The translations under genes and the position numbers were made by a program. This document shows, one piece after another, positions 26,172 to 32,153 of a stretch of DNA of 32,153 bases. Numbering within the stretch: position 1 is the stretch's first letter; the number at the start of each line of letters is the position of its first letter. This DNA comes from Bradyrhizobium nivariense (GTDB lineage: Bacteria > Pseudomonadota > Alphaproteobacteria > Rhizobiales > Xanthobacteraceae), in assembly GCF_029846715.1 (NCBI RefSeq), contig NZ_JARVWW010000055.1:1-32153 (forward strand), in the 5' to 3' direction. The notes under the pieces are model-generated. The model made no database searches. It was given only the letters and a program-made list of their open reading frames with translations, and had not been told where the DNA came from.

Positions 26172-26485
26172 TTGATGCGCTAGGTTGGCGTGCCCCTCCG
26201 GTGGGCGTCGCGCGGTCCGGTAATCAGTACGTGAAAGTGCAAATTGTTCGATGCCGAATGAAGCGGCTTCCACTCTGAGGAAGGCTCCTGATTTTTGCGG
26301 TGCTCGCAGTAGCGGCGGAGTAATGAGTGGCTGTAGCCAGCGCTCATTGTTGGGCGCTCCGAAGTACAGGGCTTTCCCTTTCCCGACGATTGGCAATGAC
26401 AGGGCCGGCTCCAGCCGTGGTCGGATATTGCGAAGGAATTCGCGACTTGGCAGGGCGTGGAATTAGCAGTGAGAGGTGTACGAGG

Positions 26486-27667
26486 GTGAGCGATCTTGAT
26501 TCATTCCGGCAAGAGGCGCGCGCATGGCTCACGGCCAACTGCCCTCCGGAAATGCGCGAGCCGGTTCGCTCCGCGGACGACGTCGTCTTGGGCGGCCGTC
26601 GCGCGGTTTTCAAGAACGCTGCGCAAAAGGTCTGGTTGGACCGCATGGCCGAGAAGGGCTGGACTGCGCCAAGCTGGCCGAGAGAATACGGCGGCGCAGG
26701 GCTTTCGCACGAGGAGACGAAGATCCTCCGGGAGGAGATGGGCCGCCTCGGCTGCCGAAGTCCATTGGACCCATTCGGCCTCGAAACGCTGGGCCCAACG
26801 TTGCTGAAATACGGGACCGAGGAACAGAAGCTACAGCACCTGCCAAAGATGGCGCGCGGCGAAATCCATTGGTGCCAAGGCTATTCCGAGCCAGGCGCCG
26901 GCTCGGACCTCGCCTCGCTGGCGACTCGGGCAGAGGATAAGGGCGACTACTTCCTTGTAAATGGTCAGAAGATTTGGACCAGCAACGCCCACAAGGCCGA
27001 CTGGATCTTTTGCCTCGTGCGAACTGATACCTCGAGCAAGCACAACGGCATCTCGTTCCTGCTTTTCGACATGGAAACGCCTGGGGTTTCAATCAAGCCT
27101 ATCAAGCTGATCTCGGGTTACTCGCCCTTCTGCGAAACCTTTTTCGACAACGTAAAGGTCCCGAAAAAGAACTTGGTCGGTGAATTAAACAAAGGCTGGG
27201 ATGTCACCAAATACCTGCTCAGCCACGAACGCGAAAACATTTCTGGCACCGGCTTGGAGAGTCCGCGGCTGTCACTAGGACAGAGGGCCAAATTGACGGT
27301 CGGAACCGAACCGGACGGACGACTGGAAGATCCGATCCTGAGGAGCCGCATTGCGCTCTTCGAGGTCCGCGCTCAGGCGTTTAGAGCCGCCTCTGAACGT
27401 CTTGTCGATGAGCTAAAGCGCGGGCGCGGCCATCCCGCGCAGGCTTCGACGATCAAGTACTTCGGGACCGAGTTGAACAAGCTGCGGTATGAGTTGATCA
27501 TGGCCGCTGGTGGGTCGGATGCGCTGGAATGGGAAAGTGAGCGCTCACAGCAGGGCGCTGACGCCCGCGCCTGGCTCCGCACTAAAGCCAACTCCATCGA
27601 AGGCGGCACGTCCGAGGTGCAGCTCAACATCATCGCCAAGCGTATTCTCCAGCTGCCCGGAGGTTGA
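26486..27667 (+). CDS. acyl-CoA dehydrogenase, catalytic-type subunit
   Basis: This FAD enzyme oxidises an acyl-CoA to the enoyl-CoA. It is 393 aa from the GTG at 26486 (VSDLDSFRQEARAWL); the upstream in-frame extension to 26327 has no family match. Visible features are WCQGYSEPGAGSDLASL (substrate/FAD-binding segment), VNGQKIWTSNAHKADWIFCLVRTD, ISFLLFDMETPGV, and a C-terminal NSIEGGTSEVQLNIIAKRIL. The Glu in EGGTSE occupies the catalytic base position. It ends 4 nt before the next gene, which encodes a second dehydrogenase, and the two are translationally coupled. It appears intact. Confidence 0.88.
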   Translation: MSDLDSFRQEARAWLTANCPPEMREPVRSADDVVLGGRRAVFKNAAQKVWLDRMAEKGWTAPSWPREYGGAGLSHEETKILREEMGRLGCRSPLDPFGLETLGPTLLKYGTEEQKLQHLPKMARGEIHWCQGYSEPGAGSDLASLATRAEDKGDYFLVNGQKIWTSNAHKADWIFCLVRTDTSSKHNGISFLLFDMETPGVSIKPIKLISGYSPFCETFFDNVKVPKKNLVGELNKGWDVTKYLLSHERENISGTGLESPRLSLGQRAKLTVGTEPDGRLEDPILRSRIALFEVRAQAFRAASERLVDELKRGRGHPAQASTIKYFGTELNKLRYELIMAAGGSDALEWESERSQQGADARAWLRTKANSIEGGTSEVQLNIIAKRILQLPGG

Positions 27668-27671
27668 CATC

Positions 27672-28808
27672 GTGCCCCTCATCCATACCGAAGATCAAAC
27701 GATGCTTGCTGACACCGTTCGGTCATTCCTTGCAGAACAAGCGCCGGTCGGCCATATGCGCGCGCTGCGGGATGCAGATGACAAAACTGGCTTTTCCCGG
27801 GATCTCTGGACGCGCTTCGCCGAGCTCGGCCTGAACGGCGTCCTGTTGGACGAGGCCGACGGCGGCTCTGGGCTCGGGCATGTCGAGGCTGGCATCGTGC
27901 TGGAGGAGATTGGCCGCAACCTTACACCCTCGCCGTTCCTCTTGACGGCGGTCGGGGCAGCCACGGCGCTGAAGGATGGCTCAGCAAATCAGCGGCAAGC
28001 CTGGCTGCCCCGGATCTGTGCCGGCAACGCGGTAGGCACGCTGGCGGTCGACGAGTCGGTGCGTCATCGGCCCGAACGGATCGGATTGAAGGCCGAGCCG
28101 GTCGGCAGCGGTTTCCGGCTCATCGGCGAAAAACGTTTTGTGACGTACGGCCACGTGGCTGACTTCTTGATCGTGGCGGCCCGGACCGCCGGCTCATACG
28201 ACGAGGAGCTGGGGGTCACGCTTTTCCTTGTCGAAAGCGACGCGGCGAATCTCACGAGAGAGGCCGAGCGGCTGGTCGACGCGAGCTTCGCCGCACGTCT
28301 GAAGTTCGATGGCGTGGAGGTCGCCGCAGATTCAGTCATAGGCGACGTAGATGACGGTTTTACAGGCCTGACCAAAACGCTCAGCGCATTGCGCGTTGGG
28401 GCAGCGGCTGAAATGATCGGCTTGGGCTCCCGCGCTCTGGACATGACCATCGATTATCTCAAACAAAGAAAGCAGTTTGGGCGTCTGATTGGCTCGTTCC
28501 AAGCGCTGCAACACCGCGCCGCTCACCTTTACGCGGAGATGGAGGTCGCGCGCGCCGCCGTGCTCAAGGCCGAGCAGCTGCTCAATGGCGACGAGGATGG
28601 CGCCGAGCAGGCTGTGATGGTAGCCAAGGCCATGACAGTCATGGCTAGCGCGCTCGCTGTGCAGGAGGGCATTCAGATGCACGGTGGCATCGGCATGACC
28701 GACGAGTACGATATCGGCTTCTACATGAAACGACAGCGAGTGCTAGCCGAATTGTTCGGCGACGCGGACTACCACGCGAACCGCTTGGCGCACCTTGCGG
28801 GATACTAA
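27672..28808 (+). CDS. acyl-CoA dehydrogenase, partner subunit
   Basis: This second acyl-CoA dehydrogenase has 378 aa from a GTG at 27672, with CGGAGG 7-8 nt upstream inside the previous gene's end. Features are HTEDQTMLADTVRSFLAEQ, the FAD-domain helices LGSRALDMTIDYLKQRKQFGRLIGSFQALQHRAAHLYAEME, and QMHGGIGMTDEYDIGFYMKR. I find no EGT-type catalytic Glu like that of its partner. Paired genes of this kind are known to form heterotetramers (FadE/ChsE-type) acting on steroid side-chain or other bulky acyl-CoAs. That assembly is inferred here from coupling and motif difference. Confidence 0.86.
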   Translation: MPLIHTEDQTMLADTVRSFLAEQAPVGHMRALRDADDKTGFSRDLWTRFAELGLNGVLLDEADGGSGLGHVEAGIVLEEIGRNLTPSPFLLTAVGAATALKDGSANQRQAWLPRICAGNAVGTLAVDESVRHRPERIGLKAEPVGSGFRLIGEKRFVTYGHVADFLIVAARTAGSYDEELGVTLFLVESDAANLTREAERLVDASFAARLKFDGVEVAADSVIGDVDDGFTGLTKTLSALRVGAAAEMIGLGSRALDMTIDYLKQRKQFGRLIGSFQALQHRAAHLYAEMEVARAAVLKAEQLLNGDEDGAEQAVMVAKAMTVMASALAVQEGIQMHGGIGMTDEYDIGFYMKRQRVLAELFGDADYHANRLAHLAGY

Positions 28809-29477
28809 AGAGAAGACGCACCTTGGTGATATCGTCCGAACCCATTCGTCTGGCCGATTATAGAGGCGGGCTTATTGGCGGAAGGCGGCTGCGCATAGCT
28901 TGGGCGTCTTACGCAGCGAACGATCAAACCTCGAGGGCGTTGGTCGTGTAGATCGTTTTGCGGACGCTGGGCGCGCAATGGCGACGCATCGAACCGTAAA
29001 ACCACGCGAATACCGCTGCGACACTATCGATTCGCGCGTTCGGGCGCTGACGTTGAACGTGGTCGAATGAATCGCGAACGACGAATCTAAGCGTCGGCGC
29101 GCCAGTCTTTGCAGTAATCAGCATCTCGAATGCTGTTACGTTTAGCACAAACGTAATCTGCTTGGCCCCTACGAAGTGAATGTCGGAAATCATGGTGTCG
29201 GAGCAGCTGGCAACCGCCGACTTGTGCAGCAACATGCCTGAAATCGATTTGACGCGTCTCTACGCCTATTCTCTTGGACGCCTATGCGAGGCCTTGCGGA
29301 ATCCGGCGTACCAATGGCGGAAAATCCTTACAGGGATCCCACACATGTCGATCGAGCTGGAGGCTGCTTGATTATCGCAAATATCCGAGAGGTCGCTGCA
29401 GCCAACCATTTCGATCTGGCAGCGTTCAGGTTGACCATTGCCATTCCCATAGTAGCTGAAGGAAGAGGAACCCGCTG
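28809..29477. other. intergenic region with transposase debris
   Basis: About 670 nt after the dehydrogenase genes. It contains the IS256 scrap listed below and a small plus frame (29284-29478, 64 aa) whose TGA overlaps the ATG of the aldolase gene (TGATG). That frame reads AENPYRDPTHVD and ANHFDLAAFRLTIAIPI. It has no recognised family, but the overlap suggests it may once have been a coupled upstream gene. Confidence 0.35.
28924..29010 (-). mobile_element. IS256-family transposase remnant
   Basis: A minus frame ends in SVRKTIYTTNALE before a TGA at 28924-28926. RKxIYTTNAIE is the conserved C-terminal block of IS256-type transposases. The upstream part of the frame (to 29235) is not convincingly transposase, and the sequence stops where the family normally continues with SLN. 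Only a scrap of the element remains. Confidence 0.4.
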
Positions 29478-30239
29478 ATGAATGTAGTCGCCCAGCATGA
29501 TCCTTCAAATATGACCGGCGGCGAATGGGAGATCCGTTGTGAGCTAGCCGCGCTTTACCGCATCTGCGACCTTTATGGTTGGACCGACTCGATCAACACT
29601 CACTTGTCGGCGCGCGTGCCCTGTGAGCCCGAGAGCTTTCTGATCAACAACTACGGCGTGCTGTTCAGCGAAATCACCGCTTCGAGCTTGGTGAAGGTGG
29701 ATATCCATGGCAAAATCCAGTCCGGGCCTGGGACACTCAATTCGGCAGGCTTCACCATTCACGGTGGCATATACAAGGCCAGACCGGACGTGAACTGTGT
29801 GATGCATACCCACACGCGACCTGGCACCGGGATCGCGGTGCTGAAGAGGGGCCTGCGGCCCATCAGCCAAGACGTCCTCGAGGTTTATGACGAGCTCGCT
29901 TATCATGAGTACGGACAACCAAGCCAAGAGGCAGAGGGCCTCGCGCTTGGCGTGAGCTGCCAGCAAGGCGACTCGATAATTCTGCGAAACCACGGTCTGC
30001 TCACGGTCGGAGCCACCATCCCCGGTGCGCTCCATCGAATGTACATGCTCAACCGAGCCTGCGAAATCGAAATCATTGCGCGCGGCTTGGGCGAGGATCC
30101 GACGCCGATCGACCCCGGAGTGGTTGCGGAGTACGGGAGGCGCATCAAGAGGCAGCGTGCTACTCCCGAATTTGGTATGCTCGAGTGGCGCGCAGCGATC
30201 CGTCAAATCGAAGGTCGCGGCACGAATTGGCGGCAGTAG
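29478..30239 (+). CDS. class II aldolase/adducin-family protein
   Basis: This metal-dependent aldolase- or decarboxylase-type enzyme has 253 aa. The fold signature is present: CDLYGWTDSINTHLSARVP, FLINNYGVLFSEITASSLVKVD, NSAGFTIHGGIYKARPDVNCVMHTHTRPG (HTH metal ligands) and ILRNHGLLTVGATIPGALHRMYMLNRACEIEI (NHG metal ligand). Relatives act on L-fuculose-, ribulose- or 3-oxo-acid phosphates, or have no assigned activity. The branch with this C-terminus is common next to ABC transporters in rhizobia. The ATG at 29478 has a GGAAGAGG site. It appears intact; the substrate is unknown. Confidence 0.83.
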   Translation: MNVVAQHDPSNMTGGEWEIRCELAALYRICDLYGWTDSINTHLSARVPCEPESFLINNYGVLFSEITASSLVKVDIHGKIQSGPGTLNSAGFTIHGGIYKARPDVNCVMHTHTRPGTGIAVLKRGLRPISQDVLEVYDELAYHEYGQPSQEAEGLALGVSCQQGDSIILRNHGLLTVGATIPGALHRMYMLNRACEIEIIARGLGEDPTPIDPGVVAEYGRRIKRQRATPEFGMLEWRAAIRQIEGRGTNWRQ

Positions 30240-30629
30240 CAAAGGCCGGCGTTGTTAGGTTCACATCAATGTTGGGCGTGCAACGGCCGACATCTACTGC
30301 GCAAATCTCGACTGACACATTTGCCCCCTTCGCGCGATGGCGAGAGGCCGGACATCAAGTTCACCCATTCGTCTTTTGGGGAAGCGTTGCGCGGTAGGTC
30401 TGGCGGCTTCCTCTTCGGTGCGCTGGCACCTTCGAAAGCCGCAGCGGCGTCGGTTTGATGTCGCAGCAGGTGGGAATACACGCACAGGGCACCGGTTGAA
30501 CAAGATCCCCTTCGCCCGGAATGCGGATCGCCGGCGGCGGCTTCCTTAAGGATCTTGTCGTGAATGCCGTCAATCCCACAGAATTCCGGCCGCAGGGCTG
30601 ACGATATCGGTGAATTCAGCCCGAGCGGG
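30240..30629. other. degraded sequence before the binding-protein remnant
   Basis: About 390 nt where the start, signal peptide and first lobe of the following binding protein should lie. No frame shows a signal peptide or family motif. It appears to be replaced or scrambled sequence. Confidence 0.3.
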
Positions 30630-31461
30630 CCGATAGTATTTGTGAGCTGGGATGTGATCGACGGATATTCGCTCTGGTCCATTGAATTGTGCAATCAGGG
30701 CCTCATTGAAGAGATCGACTGGAAGAAATTGGGCCTCGACCGGTCGAAGTTCCTCGGGGCCGACAAGTTTGACTGTGGGGTGCCGACGCACATCACCGCA
30801 AAAGTGGTCGCCTACGACAAGGACAAGCTGCCAAACGGCCCGAAGACCATCGCCGACCTTTTCGACACGAGCAAGTTCCGCGGCAAACGGAAACTGTATA
30901 AGAGTCCCGATGGCCTTCTCGAATGGGCGCTGGTTGCAGACAGAGTGCCCGTGAAGGATATTTACAAAGTCCTTCGTACGCCCGACGGGGTTGACCGTGC
31001 CTTCAGGAAACTTGACACGATCAAGACAGACATCATCTGGTGGACTTCCGGCGCTCAGCCGCCGCAGCTCCTTGCCGACGGACAGGTCGTCATGACCGCG
31101 GCCTGGAGTGGCCGCATCTACGATGCGATCAAGAACTCCGGCAAGCATTTTGAGATGATGTGGGATGCCGCTACGACATCCGCGAATGTCTGGATAATTC
31201 CCCCAAGGGCACTCCACGGCGGGAGGAGGCATATAAGTTCATCGCCTTCGCCGCTTCGCCCCGCGCCCAGGCCAACCCGACCCGCTATATTGCTTACTCG
31301 CCCAGCAATACGGACGCGATGGCTTTGGTGGATCCAGCGATCATGCCTTACCTTCCAACTGCGCTGACAATCTGACGAAGGCGATCATCCCCGATCCGAC
31401 CTTTCGCGTTGAGAGAGGCGATGACCTGCGCCAGCGCTTTTCCGCCTGGCTTGCGAAATAA
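30630..31461 (+). pseudogene. polyamine-type ABC substrate-binding protein (PotD-like), 5'-truncated and frameshifted
   Basis: The middle and end of a PotD-like receptor are clear: SIELCNQGLIEEIDWKKLGLDRSKF, GVPTHITAKVVAYDKDKLPNGPKTIADLFDTSKF, WWTSGAQPPQLLADGQVVMT. A frameshift in a run of five C (31200-31204) is followed by KGTPRREEAYKFIAFAASPRAQA and YSPSN...MALVDPAIMPYLPTA. A second frameshift near 31364 is followed by DNLTKAIIPDPTFRVERGDDLRQRFSAWLAK, with a stop at 31459-31461. The N-terminal third and signal peptide are missing. No permease or ATPase gene follows within the window. The first frameshift lies in a homopolymer and could be a sequencing slip; the missing N-terminus could not. 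Confidence 0.82.
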
Positions 31462-31859
31462 CGCGCAATAAAAGAAACCGGGGGGAGGCTTCCGGTCTAC
31501 TGGCCGTCTCCTCGACCAGTTGAGAGAGGATTCGCGGGACGATGGCTGTCCAAATCTGCGCCAGCCCCGATGGCATTCCGCTCTGGATCAAGTGCAACAG
31601 CTTGAGCGCCGGCGCGCTACTCGAATTCAATGAACACATCAATGGCATGAACATCGGCAATGCGGTTCGGGGAAAGCGCTTCGAGAGTTGCGTGCCCTCT
31701 TCCTCGGGACGCTTGTTCAAAGATGGTCGGCGAGCTGAAAAGCGCACCATGATATTTGGGTGATCAAAGTCGTGGCTGCGACCGCAAGCCCCGCATGATT
31801 TCGTTGGCCCGTTGCGATCTCTAGTTTCTTGAGCATGTTCTCGATCGCGTCAAGCAGGA
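31462..31859. other. sequence between the binding-protein remnant and the IS21 end
   Basis: About 400 nt. Open frames (plus 31542-31763, minus 31385-31750) are unassigned. Part may be the original downstream region of the transporter gene, interrupted by the IS. Confidence 0.3.
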
Positions 31860-31864
31860 TGCGG

Positions 31865-31930
31865 ATTCCGACGAAGCCGGCCATGCATTCCAATTCGAAG
31901 CCGGCCGGGTATTCCGATCGGAAGCCGGCC
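31865..31930. repeat. three 24-bp-spaced terminal repeats of the IS21 element
   Basis: ATTCC-N-GAAGCCGGCC occurs three times, with GAAGCCGGCC at 31873-31882, 31897-31906 and 31921-31930, an exact 24-nt period, and ATTCC at 31865, 31887 and 31911. IS21-family ends carry such multiple repeats as transposase binding sites. Confidence 0.75.
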
Positions 31931-31986
31931 ACCCGTGGCGTCGTTCGCATGGGTCAATTTCATGATGTCGTCGAGGGCTGGGAAGG

Positions 31987-32153
31987 TCAAGAGACCGGTT
32001 GATCTTGAGCCGGTTGCTTCTGCTTCCTGAGGCTCTCTCCTTTGAGTTCGATGCGGTAGGCATTGTGGACGAGGCGATCGAGGATCGCGTCGGCGATGGT
32101 GGGGTTTCCGATGATTTCGTACCAGCGATCGACGGGCAGCTGGCTGGTGACGA
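31987..32153 (-). CDS. istB: IstB-like ATP-binding protein of IS21, C-terminal part (partial)
   Basis: The minus frame entering at the window edge reads VTSQLPVDRWYEIIGNPTIADAILDRLVHNAYRIELKGESLRK and stops with TGA at 31987-31989. SQLPVxxWYExIGxPTxADAILDRLVHNA is the hallmark C-terminus of IstB, the AAA+ helper of IS21 transposition, including the arginine-finger region. The N-terminal Walker motifs lie outside the window. No defect is seen in the part present. Confidence 0.88.
   Translation of the reverse strand, partial: VTSQLPVDRWYEIIGNPTIADAILDRLVHNAYRIELKGESLRKQKQPAQDQPVS

Larger units (their letters stand above)
25618..26485. other. divergent intergenic region of the fatty-acid genes
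   Basis: About 870 nt between the divergent hydratase/dehydrogenase (minus) and acyl-CoA dehydrogenase (plus) genes. It carries the two candidate regulatory palindromes listed separately (26080-26096 and 26154-26171). Open frames in it are unconvincing. Promoters of both operons must lie here. Confidence 0.4.
31860..32153 (-). mobile_element. IS21-family insertion sequence, one end (continues past window)
   Basis: The element is defined by the 3' end of istB (31987-32153) and, beyond it, three direct repeats typical of IS21 termini. A TG at 31860-31861 directly ahead of the outermost repeat is a plausible tip. The rest of istB and istA lie outside the window. Confidence 0.7.

Noticed and set aside
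31865..31930. Regularly spaced repeats as a CRISPR array
   Set aside because: The period is only 24 nt with a 10-bp core and they sit at the end of an IS21 element, so they are transposase sites.

Overview
The window looks like an accessory, partly decayed island of an alphaproteobacterium, most likely Bradyrhizobium or a close rhizobial relative. The grounds are a DUF3551-type small secreted protein (18205-18474), EhuABCD-like and polyamine-type ABC transporters of the rhizobial kind, many degradative enzymes, and IS21 and IS256 remnants. The assignment is by family resemblance only. No rRNA, tRNA, CRISPR array or replication origin was seen.

Layout. (1) 54-6473, minus strand: a two-component flavin monooxygenase pair (flavin reductase, then an NtaA-type LLM monooxygenase) followed by a polyamine-type ABC importer (binding protein, two permeases, ATPase). 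The monooxygenase has one frameshift and the ATPase has an in-frame stop plus a damaged Walker A. (2) 7624-18021: a catabolic cluster with a class A FAD monooxygenase, a broken imidazolonepropionase-like gene, an asparaginase remnant, an M20 peptidase and an Asp/Glu/hydantoin-type racemase on the plus strand. A GntR/UTRA regulator and a complete Ehu-type amino-acid/compatible-solute ABC importer lie on the minus strand. Its two outer promoter regions carry the same inverted repeat (TTGTA-N10-TACAA), alike at 16 of 20 positions in the direction of transcription, so they probably share one regulator. (3) 18205-19540: small secreted or membrane proteins, a truncated S1/P1 nuclease and a MaoC dehydratase fragment. 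(4) 19565-28808: a fatty-acyl-CoA degradation region. An acyl-CoA ligase, a fused enoyl-CoA hydratase/3-hydroxyacyl-CoA dehydrogenase, a frameshifted thiolase and a shattered enoyl-CoA hydratase are on the minus strand. A coupled pair of acyl-CoA dehydrogenases diverges on the plus strand. (5) 28809-32153: an IS256 scrap, a class II aldolase, a PotD-like binding-protein remnant and the end of an IS21-family element (three 24-bp terminal repeats and the istB 3' end).

The main theme is decay. At least nine genes are broken or reduced to fragments, and most of the metabolic modules have lost at least one member, while the remaining genes look intact. The most useful positive signal is the shared operator pair framing the FAD-monooxygenase/racemase/ABC cluster, whose substrate I cannot name; a nitrogen heterocycle or N-acyl amino acid is a reasonable guess.
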